A DNA stretch of 64,000 bases from Fundidesulfovibrio putealis DSM 16056 (GCF_000429325.1 NZ_AUBQ01000015.1:62001-126000); one strand, 5' to 3'. Positions 9,281 to 18,816 are shown, numbered from the stretch's first letter. The notes: generated from the sequence alone by a model not told the origin. Numbers and translations: made by a program.

Positions 9281-12200
9281 ATGCTGGCACGCTTTTTCCT
9301 GAACCGTCCCATTTTCTCCACGGTTCTCTCCCTGGTGATCCTCATGGCCGGACTTGTGGCCATGAACGTGCTGCCGATTTCGCAGTACCCCGACATCATC
9401 CCGCCCGAAGTGCAGGTGCGGGCCTCCTATCCGGGCGCAAGCCCCGAGGTTATCGCCCAGACCGTGGCCGCGCCCCTGGAGCAGCAGATCAACGGCGTGG
9501 ACCGCATGCTGTACATGCGCTCCACCAGCGCGGGCGACGGCTCCATCTCCATCTCCGTGGTCTTCTCCGTGGGCACCGACCCGGACCAGGCCACCATCAA
9601 CGTGAACAACCGCGTGCAGTCCGGCCTGACGTCGCTGCCCGAGGAAGTGCGCCGCCAGGGCGTTACGGTCAGCAAGAAGTCCTCGAACTTCCTGCAGGTC
9701 CTGACCATGGACTCGCGCGACGGGCGCTACGACACGGTGTTCATCAGCAACTACGCCCTGGTGAACGTGCTGGACGAGCTGCGCCGCCTGCCGGGCGTGG
9801 GCGACGCGGTGATCTTCGGCAACCAGGACTACTCCATGCGCGTGTGGCTGCGCCCGGACAAGCTGGCGCAGCTGAAGCTCACCCCCGGCGACGTGGCGGC
9901 AGCCATCCGCGAGCAGAACGCCCAGTACGCTGCCGGGCGCATCGGCCAGGAACCCACGGCCGCGCGGGTGGACATGAACTTCATGGTCACCACCAAGGGT
10001 CGGCTCGTTTCCGCCGAGGAGTTTGAAAACATCATCCTGCGCTCCGACCCGGACGGCTCGTCCCTTCGCCTGAAAGACGTGGCCCGTGTGGAGCTTGGCG
10101 CGCGCGACTACAACTTCTCCGGCAAGCGCGGCGGCCAGCCCACCGTGCCCATGGGCGTGTTCCTGGCGCCCGGCGCCAACGCCCTGGCCACCGCCGACCT
10201 GGTGCACGCCAAGCTGGAGGAGCTCTCCAAGCGCTTCCCGGCGGGCATCACCTACAACATCCCCTACGACACCACCAAATTCGTGCGCGTGTCCATCAAC
10301 GAGGTGGTCAAGACCCTTGGCGAGGCCATGCTCCTGGTGTTCCTGGTGGTGTACCTGTTCCTGCAGAACTTCCGGGCGACGCTCATCCCGTTCATGGCCG
10401 TGCCGGTGTCCATCATAGGCACTTTCGCGGGCATGTACGCCCTGGGATTCTCCATCAACACCCTGACGCTTTTCGGCATGGTGCTGGCCATCGGCATCGT
10501 GGTGGACGACGCCATCGTGGTGCTGGAGAACGTGGAGCGAATAATGCGCTCCGAGGGCATGAGCGCCAAGCAGGCCACGGCCAAGGCCATGGAGGAGGTC
10601 ACAGGACCTATCATTGCCATCGTGCTGGTGCTGTGCGCGGTGTTCGTGCCCGTCGCCTTCATGGGCGGCCTGACCGGCGAGATGTACAAGCAGTTCGCCA
10701 TCACCATCGCGGTGTCCGTGGTCATCTCGGGCATCGTGGCCCTGACGCTGACGCCGTCCCTGTGCGCCATCCTGCTGCCCGACCTGCATGAAGAGCCGCG
10801 CGGCTTCTTCAAGATGTTCAACACCGGCTTCACCAAGGTGACCAACACCTACGTGGGCGGCGTGCGCTTCCTGCTGGAAAAGCCGCTCATCGCGCTGGGG
10901 CTGTTCGCCGTCCTGTGCGCGGCCACGTTCGGCCTGTTCAAGCTGGTGCCCGGGTCCATGCTGCCCGACGAGGACCAGGGGTTCATCATCGCAGCCACCA
11001 TCCTGCCCGATGGCTCGTCCCTCAAGAGAAGCCGGGAGCTTACCGACACCCTGGACTCCATGACCCTGAAGGACCCCGCCGTGCAGGACGCGGCCACCTT
11101 CGCGGGCTACGACGCCCTGACCGGCGCCAACCGCTCCAACTACGGCACGTCCTTCATAACGCTCAAGCCCTGGGACGAGCGCAAGGCTCCGGGCTTAAGC
11201 TCCTTTGATCTGGTGAAGCGCGTCTTCGGGTTCGGCATGTCCCAGCCCGCCGGGCTGATCCTGGCCTTCAACCCGCCGCCCATCAGCGGCATGAGCACCA
11301 CCGGCGGATTCGAGGCCTACATCCAGAACCGGGGCGAGGGCGACAGCAAGGCCCTGGCCGCCATGGTGGCCAAGGTCATCGCGGCTGCGGCCACTCGACC
11401 CGAGCTTGGCCGCGTGTCCACCACCTTCGGCGCGGACGTCCCCCAGCTGCACGTGGAGCTGGACCGCGACAAGGCCCTGGCCCACGGCGTGAGCGTCTCC
11501 AGCGTGTTCGAGGTGATGCAGGCCACCTTCGGCGCCTACTACGTGAACGACTTCAACAAATATGGACGCACCTTCCGGGTGACGCTCCAGTCCGAGGCCG
11601 AGTTCCGCGACCGCCCCGAGGCCCTGCGCGACGTGTTCGTGCGCACCAAGAAGGGCGAGATGATCCCGCTGCCCGCCCTGGTGACCGTCACCCAGTCCAG
11701 CGGGCCCGAGGTCATGGAGCGCTTCAACGTGTTCCCTGCCGCCAAGCTCATGGGCGCGCCCGCCCCGGGCTACAGCTCCGGTCAGGCCATGGCCGCCATG
11801 GAAGCCGTGGCCGCCGAGGTGCTGCCCCAGGAGTTCGGCCTGGCCTGGTCGGGCTCGTCCTACCAGGAGAAGGCCGCCGGAGGGTCCTCGACCCTGGTGT
11901 TCCTGCTGGGCATCATCATGGTGTTCCTGATCCTGGCCGCCCAGTATGAGAAGTGGTCGCTGCCGTTCGCGGTGGTGCTGGCAGTGCCGTTCGCGGTGTT
12001 CGGGGCCATCCTGGCCACCTGGGGCAGGGGGCTCTCCAACGACATCTACTTCCAGGTGGCGCTGGTGACGCTCATCGGTCTTGCGGCCAAGAACGCCATC
12101 CTGATCGTGGAGTTCGCGGTCATCCGGCACAGGCAGGGGCTCTCCCTGTTCGAAGCCTCGGTGGAGGCGGCGCGCCTTCGCTTCAGGCCCATCATCATGA

Positions 12201-12403
12201 CCTCCCTGGCCTTCGTGCTGGGCTGCGTGCCGCTGGCCATCAGCACCGGCGCGGGCGCCAACAGCAGGCACGCCATCGGAACGGGCGTCATCGGCGGCAT
12301 GCTCGGGGCGACGGTGCTTGCGCCGTTCTTCATTCCCGTGTTCTTCAAACTCATCATCGGGGCTGGACAGTATCTGAGCCGTAAGCCGAAAACCGACGAG
12401 TAA
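9281..12403 (+). CDS. RND multidrug efflux pump, HAE1/AcrB family
   Basis: Proton-driven inner-membrane transporter of hydrophobic or amphiphilic drugs. The 1040-residue length is normal for AcrB/MexB. It starts MLARFFLNRPIFSTVLSLVI and has the usual 12 helices with two large periplasmic loops. The proton-relay acidic pair lies in GIVVDDAIVVLENVERIM (helix 4) and the partner lysine in GLAAKNAILIVEFA (helix 10). It shows HAE1 features (STSAGDGSISISVVF, DPDQATINVNNRVQ) rather than heavy-metal ones. It sits between its adaptor and a MarR gene; its TAA overlaps the ATG of marR. Confidence 0.94.
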   Translation: MLARFFLNRPIFSTVLSLVILMAGLVAMNVLPISQYPDIIPPEVQVRASYPGASPEVIAQTVAAPLEQQINGVDRMLYMRSTSAGDGSISISVVFSVGTDPDQATINVNNRVQSGLTSLPEEVRRQGVTVSKKSSNFLQVLTMDSRDGRYDTVFISNYALVNVLDELRRLPGVGDAVIFGNQDYSMRVWLRPDKLAQLKLTPGDVAAAIREQNAQYAAGRIGQEPTAARVDMNFMVTTKGRLVSAEEFENIILRSDPDGSSLRLKDVARVELGARDYNFSGKRGGQPTVPMGVFLAPGANALATADLVHAKLEELSKRFPAGITYNIPYDTTKFVRVSINEVVKTLGEAMLLVFLVVYLFLQNFRATLIPFMAVPVSIIGTFAGMYALGFSINTLTLFGMVLAIGIVVDDAIVVLENVERIMRSEGMSAKQATAKAMEEVTGPIIAIVLVLCAVFVPVAFMGGLTGEMYKQFAITIAVSVVISGIVALTLTPSLCAILLPDLHEEPRGFFKMFNTGFTKVTNTYVGGVRFLLEKPLIALGLFAVLCAATFGLFKLVPGSMLPDEDQGFIIAATILPDGSSLKRSRELTDTLDSMTLKDPAVQDAATFAGYDALTGANRSNYGTSFITLKPWDERKAPGLSSFDLVKRVFGFGMSQPAGLILAFNPPPISGMSTTGGFEAYIQNRGEGDSKALAAMVAKVIAAAATRPELGRVSTTFGADVPQLHVELDRDKALAHGVSVSSVFEVMQATFGAYYVNDFNKYGRTFRVTLQSEAEFRDRPEALRDVFVRTKKGEMIPLPALVTVTQSSGPEVMERFNVFPAAKLMGAPAPGYSSGQAMAAMEAVAAEVLPQEFGLAWSGSSYQEKAAGGSSTLVFLLGIIMVFLILAAQYEKWSLPFAVVLAVPFAVFGAILATWGRGLSNDIYFQVALVTLIGLAAKNAILIVEFAVIRHRQGLSLFEASVEAARLRFRPIIMTSLAFVLGCVPLAISTGAGANSRHAIGTGVIGGMLGATVLAPFFIPVFFKLIIGAGQYLSRKPKTDE

Positions 12404-12903
12404 TGAGCAAGGAACCACTCCACAGGCTGCCACGGGAGGGGGCGGAAGGTTTCGCCCTCACCGCGCATGAGGTGGCCAAGGCCTTTAGGGCGCGCATCGA
12501 CGAGCGCTTCAAGCCGCTGGGGCTCTCCAAGGCCACGCTGAGCGTGATCGGAGCCCTGGCCTGCAACCAGAAGCCCCTGACCCAGCGCGAGCTGGCCGAA
12601 GCCATCTTCGTGGAGGGGCCGACCCTGGTCCGTCTGCTGGACAGGTTGGAGGCCTCGGGCTGGGTCAGGCGCGAGCCCGTGCCGGGCGACCGCCGCATGA
12701 AGCACGTGCACCTGACCCAGAAGGCCGAACCGTACCTGGAAGAGCTGGTGCGCACGGCCGTGGACATCGAGCGCGAGATCATGCAGGGCATCCCGGAAGC
12801 GGACGTCCGCCTGGCCCACAAGGTGCTGCTGCTGGTGCGGGAGCGCCTGGGCAGCCTGTCTGTCAGGACAGGGCAGGCTCCAGGCTCCCGGACTCCGGAC
12901 TGA
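12403..12903 (+). CDS. MarR-family transcriptional regulator
   Basis: A 166-residue winged-helix repressor. The MarR core is visible: helix-turn-helix QRELAEAIFVEGPTLVRLLD (about residues 64-83), then the wing with ASGWVRREPVPGDRRMKHVH, whose Asp-Arg-Arg is the conserved wing tip. The start codon overlaps the stop of the pump gene by one base, so expression is coupled to the operon it probably represses through the palindrome at 7947-7962. Ligand unknown. Confidence 0.92.
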   Translation: MSKEPLHRLPREGAEGFALTAHEVAKAFRARIDERFKPLGLSKATLSVIGALACNQKPLTQRELAEAIFVEGPTLVRLLDRLEASGWVRREPVPGDRRMKHVHLTQKAEPYLEELVRTAVDIEREIMQGIPEADVRLAHKVLLLVRERLGSLSVRTGQAPGSRTPD

Positions 12904-13023
12904 GGGGTCTCGGGCCGGGCCTGCTGCGGGGTCACTGGCGCAATTGCACCGTGGCGCTCAAGGTCGAAGCTCGAAAGCGGGGCCGCTGTTCCTGGGGACA
13001 TTCCCAAGTTTTCCAGGAGCGCG

Positions 13024-14787
13024 TCACGGGCAGGGAGCTGTGTCCCCGCCGCCGTGCTTGGGGTACGCCTGGGAAAGCGGCAGGCGTATGACCATGCGGG
13101 TTCCGCCGCCGGGAACGGGCTGCGCCGCGATGTCCCCGTGATGGTTGTTGACGATGATGAAGTAGGAGACCGAGAGGCCAAGCCCCGTGCCTTCACCTAC
13201 GGGCTTGGTGGTGAAGAACGGTTCGAAGGCGCGCTTGCGCACTTCCGGCGGCATGCCCGGCCCGTTGTCCTCGATCTCCACGCGCACGTGGTCGGTCTCC
13301 AGGGCGGTGCGCAACGTGATGGTCGGGGCGGGCGTGTCGGCCATGGCCTGGGCGGCGTTGGCCAGCAGGTTCATGAACACCTGCTGGATCTGGGTGTCCG
13401 AGCAGGGCACGGGCGGCAGGTGGCTGTCGTATTCCCTGACGACGCGGATGTTGCGGAAGTCGTACTTCTTTTTCAGGTCGTAGTCCGTGGCGCAGAGCTC
13501 AGTGGATTTGTCCAGCAGCTGGCCCAGGTCCGCGCAGCTGGCGTTGCCGGTGCTGGCGCGGCTGAACTCGAGCATGCTGGACACGATGCGCGCCGCCCTG
13601 CACCCCGTCTCGCGGATGGCGTCCAGTGACGCCAGGATGTCGCGCTTTTCCATGAAGTGCCTGATCGCTTCCAGGGAGCACCCGGCCTCGTTTGCGGCCT
13701 GGATGTTGGCGGGAGTGTCCATGGTGAGTCGACGCGCCATCACCTGGACGTTCTGCAGGATGCCGCTCAGGGGATTGTTGATCTCGTGGGCCATGCCCGC
13801 AGCCAGCCCTCCCACGCTCATCATCTTCTCCGTCTGGAGCATCACGTCCATCATGCGCCTGCGCTCGGTGATGTCGGTGTGAGCTCCCGCCATGCGCACC
13901 ACCTCTCCCTGTTCGTTCTTAAGCGATGCTCCCCGTCCCAGAATCCAGCGATAGCTGCCGTCCTTGTGGCGTAGCCGGAATTCCACCTCGAACGAAGGGA
14001 CTTCGCCGCTTATGCAGCGCTGGCTCGCGTGAATGGCCTGGTCCGCGTCGTCCGGATGGAGGCGGGTCCGCCACTGGTCGAGTTCGTTGGGGATCTCGTC
14101 CGGGCCGTATCCGATGATTTCCTTCCAGCGGGGCGAGAAATACACCTCTCCCGTGCGCAGGTTCCAATCCCAGATGCCGTCGTTGGTTCCGCGCAGAGCC
14201 AGGGCGTAGCGCTCTTCGCTCTCCTTGAGGGCCGCGTTGGCCCTGGAGAGTTCCATGGTCCGCTGGCTCACCTGCACCTCAAGGCCTGAATACAGCGACG
14301 CGTTGCGCAGGATGAGCGCCAGCACCGGGGCCAGCTTGTCCAGTGTGCGCAGGATCGTCCCGGTCCCCCGTTTGTCCATGAGATCAAGCAGCAGCATCAC
14401 CCCGGCCCGGTTCCCCGAATAGCACAGCGGGATGACGACCGATTCGCCGATGCCCAGCGCCTGCAGCTGTTCCCAGCCCGAGCCGGGCAGGCTCTGCGGC
14501 CCGATGACGGTGGCCTTGTCCATGTGGTGGCTCAGGTTCGCGAGGAGGTTCAGCTCCGGTGTTTCTCCCAGGGACCTCCGCCGCTCAGGCACGACGGCCA
14601 CCACGCGATGGACGTCGTCATCCAGCTGCCGGTCGCATTGCAGGATGAGCACGGTCCGCACGCCGATGAGGCTGCGAACCTGCGTGGCGATGTATTCACC
14701 GCACTCGCCGGGGCTACCCGCCAGGGCCAGGATGTCGATCACCAGGTCGGCGAACAGTTCGGAGAAGGCGATCTGCTCCTGCGGCAT
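13024..14787 (-). CDS. GAF-PAS sensor histidine kinase
   Basis: A 587-residue soluble-looking kinase. The start at 14787 (MPQEQIAFSELFADLVIDIL) lies 1 bp after the stop of the DUF1638 gene; the much longer open frame upstream is only the shadow of that gene. Order: GAF-like domain (residues 25-195), a coiled coil (QVSQRTMELSRANAALKESE), PAS/PAC (NDGIWDWNLRTGEVYFSPRW to AGAHTDITERR), HisKA with GGLAAGMAHEINNPLSG (phosphorylated His), HATPase with VFMNLLANAAQAM, DNGPGMPP and GEGTGLGLSVSYFI. There is no membrane segment and no adjacent response regulator. As the last gene of the corrinoid operon, it probably senses something linked to methyl-transfer or corrinoid state (inference). Confidence 0.9.
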   Translation of the reverse strand: MPQEQIAFSELFADLVIDILALAGSPGECGEYIATQVRSLIGVRTVLILQCDRQLDDDVHRVVAVVPERRRSLGETPELNLLANLSHHMDKATVIGPQSLPGSGWEQLQALGIGESVVIPLCYSGNRAGVMLLLDLMDKRGTGTILRTLDKLAPVLALILRNASLYSGLEVQVSQRTMELSRANAALKESEERYALALRGTNDGIWDWNLRTGEVYFSPRWKEIIGYGPDEIPNELDQWRTRLHPDDADQAIHASQRCISGEVPSFEVEFRLRHKDGSYRWILGRGASLKNEQGEVVRMAGAHTDITERRRMMDVMLQTEKMMSVGGLAAGMAHEINNPLSGILQNVQVMARRLTMDTPANIQAANEAGCSLEAIRHFMEKRDILASLDAIRETGCRAARIVSSMLEFSRASTGNASCADLGQLLDKSTELCATDYDLKKKYDFRNIRVVREYDSHLPPVPCSDTQIQQVFMNLLANAAQAMADTPAPTITLRTALETDHVRVEIEDNGPGMPPEVRKRAFEPFFTTKPVGEGTGLGLSVSYFIIVNNHHGDIAAQPVPGGGTRMVIRLPLSQAYPKHGGGDTAPCP

Positions 14788-14788
14788 T

Positions 14789-15388
14789 CTATGCGTCCCC
14801 GGCTGCGTCCAGGCTTCGCAGCCCGTCCCGTAGCGCCGCTTCGAGCTGGCCGAGCCCGACGGGGCACACCTCCACCGGCATGCCCAGATACGCCTCGATG
14901 TCAGCCAGCGTGTCCCGTGGGACCTCCTCCACGCCCGTGTCCAGATAGATGATCCGGGAGTGCATCTCGCGCATGAACTCCCGCGCAGTCTCCCGGGTGG
15001 TGAAGCCCAGTTCGGTCTTGAAGACCCGCTCCCAGCGCCGGGTCCACTCGGGCATGAAGAAGAAGACTCCCGCGCGCCGCAACTCCCGGTAGCGGTCATG
15101 CCCGAGGACGATCTCGCAGCAGTTCACGCCCGCGACCCTGCGGACGCCGTCCATGCGCGCGAACTGGTCCATGTGCGGGCAGCAGTCGCCGTAGATCAGC
15201 AGGAAACGCCCCTTCCGGGGTTCATGCAGCGCCTTGGCCAGCATGGAGTCCAGAAGGGCGGGGCGCATGTGCAGCATGGAGTCCAGGCGGACCAGCCTGC
15301 GGCCATGGCGGGAGGAATACCCCAGCGCGGCCAGCTCGTTGCGGAAAATTCCGCAGGTGATGAAGGTTGCCCCGGATGATTGCGTCAT
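14789..15388 (-). CDS. DUF1638 protein
   Basis: A 199-residue protein of the DUF1638 family, often found beside corrinoid-dependent methyltransferases in anaerobes (family knowledge). Visible features: ITCGIFRNEL near the start, LDSMLHMRPALLDSML, then a cysteine-rich core YGDCCPHMD and AGVNCCEIVLG. Five or more cysteines with adjacent pairs suggest metal or Fe-S binding. The start at 15388 follows a purine-rich AAGG. It lies 7 bp after the MtaA-like gene and is coupled to the kinase gene. Confidence 0.8.
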   Translation of the reverse strand: MTQSSGATFITCGIFRNELAALGYSSRHGRRLVRLDSMLHMRPALLDSMLAKALHEPRKGRFLLIYGDCCPHMDQFARMDGVRRVAGVNCCEIVLGHDRYRELRRAGVFFFMPEWTRRWERVFKTELGFTTRETAREFMREMHSRIIYLDTGVEEVPRDTLADIEAYLGMPVEVCPVGLGQLEAALRDGLRSLDAAGDA

Positions 15389-15395
15389 GGGAGCC

Positions 15396-16409
15396 TTATC
15401 CGTGCTCCCTGACGGCGTCGCGCACGGCCAGGAGGTTCTCAAGCGGCGTGTCCAGGGGGACGTCTGCGTGGCTGGAGGCCAGGATGAAGCGGGCATCGTC
15501 GCGGCGGTCGTCCAGGAGGTGTTCCACGCGGCGGCGGATGTCTCCGGGCTTTCGGGCGGACATGTGCGGTCCGCTGATCCCGCCCATCAGCAGGTGTCCA
15601 GGTCCCAGTGCCTGCCTGGCCTCGATGAAGCTGTCGCGCTCGTCCAGCACGAATCCCAGGACGTTGGGGACGTCCTTGAAGAGGCCCAGGTACTGCGACA
15701 GGGGATTGCCGCCGTGGTGGAACACCACTGGGCCGGGCGCTGCCGCGAAGGCTTCGCGCAGGGCGGGGAGCACCGTGGTCCGGGCGATCTCGGGGTTTAT
15801 GATGCGCGGGTTGCAGCACATGATAGGCGTTACGATGCAGGCCGCACCGGCCTCCATCATGGCGGCGCTCATGGCCCTGAAGTGCGCGCCCGTGGCCTCC
15901 AGCACGCGCCGGGCCGTGTCGGGGTCGAAGAGCAGGGCCTCCAGCCAGGGTTCCAGGCCCAGGAGCATGGCCGCCAGGTCGGTTGGCGCGGTGAGGATGC
16001 CCGCCACCGGGGTCTCGCCGTCCAGCGACTGGACCATTTGCCGTACGGATTCCACCAGATAGGCCAGGCCCGGATCGGCGTCCACGCGGGGCAGGGGATG
16101 AGCCAGCAGTTCTGCGGCGCTCCTGAACGCGGGCCTCCTGACGTTGGGCGGTCCGGCCTGCTGGTCGGCCAGGGTGCAGCCGAAGGCCCGGCCTTCCAGG
16201 GGCAGCACGAAGGGGCTGAACAGGATGTCCGGTTCCACCGCGTCACGCACGGCCAGCTGGCCTTCGAGGTATTTCGAGGGGTCGGCGTGGTAGGAGGGAA
16301 GGGGGCAGCCGGTGAGCGCAGCCCCGTAAAGGCTCAGGGTGAGGGTGAAGGCCCGGCGGTCGGCCTTGTCGCCCGTTATGGCCGCCATGACGCGCTGGGC
16401 GGAAGTCAT
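15396..16409 (-). CDS. MtaA/CmuA-type methyltransferase (uroporphyrinogen decarboxylase family)
   Basis: A 337-residue TIM-barrel protein of the URO-D/MtaA family, which moves methyl groups between corrinoid proteins and thiols such as coenzyme M, or acts on methylated substrates. Supporting residues: MTSAQRVMAAITGDKADR at the N-terminus, FSPFVLPLEGRAFGC, PIMCCNPRIINPEIA, VVFHHGGNPLSQYL, which supplies the His of a Zn site, and a C-terminal SSHADVPLDTPLENL, where related enzymes have a Zn-ligand Cys. It overlaps the corrinoid protein gene as ATGA, so the pair probably works as a unit. Substrate cannot be read from sequence. Confidence 0.85.
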   Translation of the reverse strand: MTSAQRVMAAITGDKADRRAFTLTLSLYGAALTGCPLPSYHADPSKYLEGQLAVRDAVEPDILFSPFVLPLEGRAFGCTLADQQAGPPNVRRPAFRSAAELLAHPLPRVDADPGLAYLVESVRQMVQSLDGETPVAGILTAPTDLAAMLLGLEPWLEALLFDPDTARRVLEATGAHFRAMSAAMMEAGAACIVTPIMCCNPRIINPEIARTTVLPALREAFAAAPGPVVFHHGGNPLSQYLGLFKDVPNVLGFVLDERDSFIEARQALGPGHLLMGGISGPHMSARKPGDIRRRVEHLLDDRRDDARFILASSHADVPLDTPLENLLAVRDAVREHG

Positions 16410-17089
16410 GCCGGTTGCTCCGGAAAGAGGGAGAGCGAGCGCGCAAGGAGCCTCTCGAACAGGGACGACGCCTGGAGCGCGCTTGCCGCGGTGCCGTCCC
16501 CGCCGACCTCCTCGACCAGTTCGGGGCGCAGCCTGAACACCGCCCCGCCCACGGCCAGCTGGATGCGGCCCGAAAGACCTCTGCGGTCAAGTTCCTCGCG
16601 CACCGAGCGTATGTTCACGGCAGTGGAGAGCATCATGGCCGAGGCGCCCACGACCCTGGCCCCGGTGGCCACGGCCTTGTCCACCAGTTCCGGCGCGCAG
16701 ACGTCGTTGCCAAGGTCAATCACGTCCCAGCCCGAGGCGCGCAGGAAAATGCCGACCAGCTTGCGCCCCAGGGCGTGGTAGTCGTCCTCGATGCAGCACA
16801 GCACCACGGGACCTTTCTTTGCGGCGGGCGTCAGCTCCCCCCGCTCGGCGGCAGCCAGCAGCACTTCCTCCGCCACCTTGCCCGCCACGTAGCCCTGCGC
16901 CAGGGAGATGCGCTCCGCCATCCAGTTCTCGCCGATCTCGGCAAGGACCGGCTCCAGCAGGCTGGTGAACATGCAGGTGAAGCCCGAGCGCTCCACTTCA
17001 CCCAGAAGCATGGCCACCGCCTGATCGCGTTTGGCAGAGAGAATCAGTCCATACAGGTCCCGGCATTCCCTGGAGAGAGGTTCGCTCAT
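16406..17089 (-). CDS. Methyltransferase corrinoid protein (B12-binding, MtaC/MttC type)
   Basis: A 227-residue two-domain protein: an N-terminal four-helix cap (residues 10-90, with GENWMAERISLAQGYVAGKV) and a Rossmann-like B12 domain. The cobalt-ligand motif DxHxxG is present as DDYHALGRK near residue 105, followed by DVIDLGNDV and AMMLSTAV, the usual second and third contacts, and a glycine-rich LAVGGAVFR. The start at 17089 has CCGGAG just upstream; the frame extends to 17287 without a ribosome site. It is the first gene of the corrinoid-MtaA-DUF1638-kinase operon. Confidence 0.9.
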   Translation of the reverse strand: MSEPLSRECRDLYGLILSAKRDQAVAMLLGEVERSGFTCMFTSLLEPVLAEIGENWMAERISLAQGYVAGKVAEEVLLAAAERGELTPAAKKGPVVLCCIEDDYHALGRKLVGIFLRASGWDVIDLGNDVCAPELVDKAVATGARVVGASAMMLSTAVNIRSVREELDRRGLSGRIQLAVGGAVFRLRPELVEEVGGDGTAASALQASSLFERLLARSLSLFPEQPA

Positions 17090-17327
17090 GTAGGCTCCGG
17101 CACTGGGGTTAGACACAATACCATAGCGTATTAATCCTATATCGGAACCGTAAAAGTGGCAATGTGAGTCTTGGATGCTGTCGGAAATACAGGATGTTGC
17201 GGTGCCGGGATGCTTCGTGGCGGGGAGATGCGGAAAACGATTGCGTTGTCCGGGCGTGTGACGGTCGTGGCGCGGACCTGAAGACAATGACCTGAGTCCA
17301 TCAGCGCATCAGCTTTCCGGAGCGGTG

Positions 17328-17356
17328 ACAGGCCGCACTCCGAACGTGCGGCCTGT
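17328..17356. terminator. Hairpin after the cytochrome b gene
   Basis: ACAGGCCGCAC (17328-17338) pairs perfectly with GTGCGGCCTGT (17346-17356). It stands 7 bp after the cytochrome b stop, between the cytochrome and corrinoid operons, without a U-tract. Confidence 0.6.
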
Positions 17357-17362
17357 GCCACA

Positions 17363-18163
17363 TCAGAGACCGTGCCGGATTATTTCCCTGAGCGCCCAGA
17401 AAGCCAGCAGCCAGCCGCACAGCACCACGACCCATCCCGCGATCAGCGCGAGGCTGCGTCCTGCCGGGGTCATGCGCGCCACGCATGCACCCGCGTCTGC
17501 CGGGGCTTCGAGCCTCGCTCCCCAGTCGCCGCGCTCAAGCCGGACCTCTTCCATGGGGATGCAGCCGTCCACCATGGCCATGTCCATGGGGAAGCGCGAG
17601 CGACGCAGGTGCGCCACCGTGAAGTGGATCAGGAAGATATAGCCCATGGCCAGGAAGGCTTCGTCGTGGTGCAGGGCCAGGGCGATGTTCAGCCACCAGC
17701 CCGGTACGAAGCGCGCCGAGGTCACCGGGTCCACCAGCAGCAGGCCGCTGCCGCCGATGATGGCCACGCCCCAGAACACCGCCCAGTAGTCGAACTTCTC
17801 CCAATAGGCGAAGCGGTCCAGGCTGGGGTGTTTGTTCATGCCCAGCATCCACCCGACGTGCCTGAAGAAGTCCGAAACGTCCCGGATGCGGGGCATCATG
17901 GAATCCGGCCCCGGAATGAGCCCGCGCGGCGAGGTGGCAAGCACGTGGAGCACATGGGCCAGGAGGAGCGCCACCATGAAGATGCCTCCGGCCTTGTGCG
18001 CGGCCAGCACCCCGCCCTGTCCCCCGAAGAGGGCGGCCAGCCGCTCTCCCCAGGCGTTTTCGGCGTAGAGTCTGGCAAGTCCCGTGATCGACTGCGCCAT
18101 GAAGCAGAAGGCCATCAGGGCGTGAAAGATCCTCTGGGTCAGCGTGAAGCGTCGGATGTTCAT
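17363..18163 (-). CDS. Membrane cytochrome b (NarI/FdhI/hydrogenase-type)
   Basis: A 266-residue integral membrane di-haem cytochrome b that would pass electrons between the menaquinone pool and periplasmic cytochromes. It has four or five helices with the expected histidines: TQRIFHALMAF, LAAHKAGGIFMVALLLAHVLH, ALALHHDEAF, IFLIHFTVAHL, and a C-terminal helix GRSLALIAGWVVVLCGWLLA. The ATG overlaps the TGA of the tri-haem cytochrome gene, with GGGGGA upstream. With the two cytochrome c genes before it, it forms a probable transmembrane redox complex reminiscent of Nhc/Ohc-type complexes of sulfate reducers (inference). Confidence 0.87.
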   Translation of the reverse strand: MNIRRFTLTQRIFHALMAFCFMAQSITGLARLYAENAWGERLAALFGGQGGVLAAHKAGGIFMVALLLAHVLHVLATSPRGLIPGPDSMMPRIRDVSDFFRHVGWMLGMNKHPSLDRFAYWEKFDYWAVFWGVAIIGGSGLLLVDPVTSARFVPGWWLNIALALHHDEAFLAMGYIFLIHFTVAHLRRSRFPMDMAMVDGCIPMEEVRLERGDWGARLEAPADAGACVARMTPAGRSLALIAGWVVVLCGWLLAFWALREIIRHGL

Positions 18164-18816
18164 GGCCGGTCCCCCTTGCGGCTGCGCTCCCGGTATTCCC
18201 GCAGAAGCCACAGCAGCGTGTGCGGCACGAACAGAAGGAAAACGCCGAGCAGCAGCGCGCTCATGCCCCAGGACACCCAGGACAGCGCCTTGAACTCCTT
18301 GGCGGCTTCTTCCGAGAGCGGCGCGGGCTGGTGCACCACGAACGTGGCGAAGGACGCACCGGCCCCCTCGTGGCATTTGGCGCAGACGTAGGCGTGTTTG
18401 CGCGCGGGGTTCAGCCTGGAGAAGAAGTGATTGACGCTGGCCACGGGCTCCGGGCCGTGGCACTGACGGCAGGTGATGCCCGCGTGCTCTGCGTGGCTAT
18501 TGCGCGCGGCCCCGGCGTGGCAGTCCTCGCACTTCTTGAAGCGATAGTAGGGGATGCCCGCGTGGGAATCGGCCAGGAACATCCGGTTGCGCGCCCGGCT
18601 TTGCGAGGCAGACCCCTGGACGGTTCCCGGTCCCAGACGTTGGAACTCGCTCTGCCTCTGCCTGGGCAGGACCTCGGTGTCGTCGTACTGGCCGCTGCTG
18701 GCCTCGTAGGCCTGGTAGCCGGTGCGGCGCGACGAATACTCACCCTGGCTCCACGCCCAGGGCGGCGCGGCCAGCGCGATACCCAGAACAAGCAGGGCTA
18801 TGGCTTTGAACCTCAT
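18160..18816 (-). CDS. Tri-haem cytochrome c with C-terminal membrane anchor
   Basis: A 218-residue exported cytochrome. Signal peptide at residues 1-24; three CxxCH haem sites (CEDCH, CRQCH, CAKCH) lie in the middle third; a single transmembrane helix near residues 180-205 (LSWVSWGMSALLLGVFLLFV) is followed by a basic cytoplasmic tail (REYRERSRKGDRP). GGAGGG before the ATG at 18816 fixes the start. It lies between the octahaem lipoprotein and cytochrome b genes and overlaps the latter by 4 bp, so it probably relays electrons between the two. Confidence 0.88.
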   Translation of the reverse strand: MRFKAIALLVLGIALAAPPWAWSQGEYSSRRTGYQAYEASSGQYDDTEVLPRQRQSEFQRLGPGTVQGSASQSRARNRMFLADSHAGIPYYRFKKCEDCHAGAARNSHAEHAGITCRQCHGPEPVASVNHFFSRLNPARKHAYVCAKCHEGAGASFATFVVHQPAPLSEEAAKEFKALSWVSWGMSALLLGVFLLFVPHTLLWLLREYRERSRKGDRP

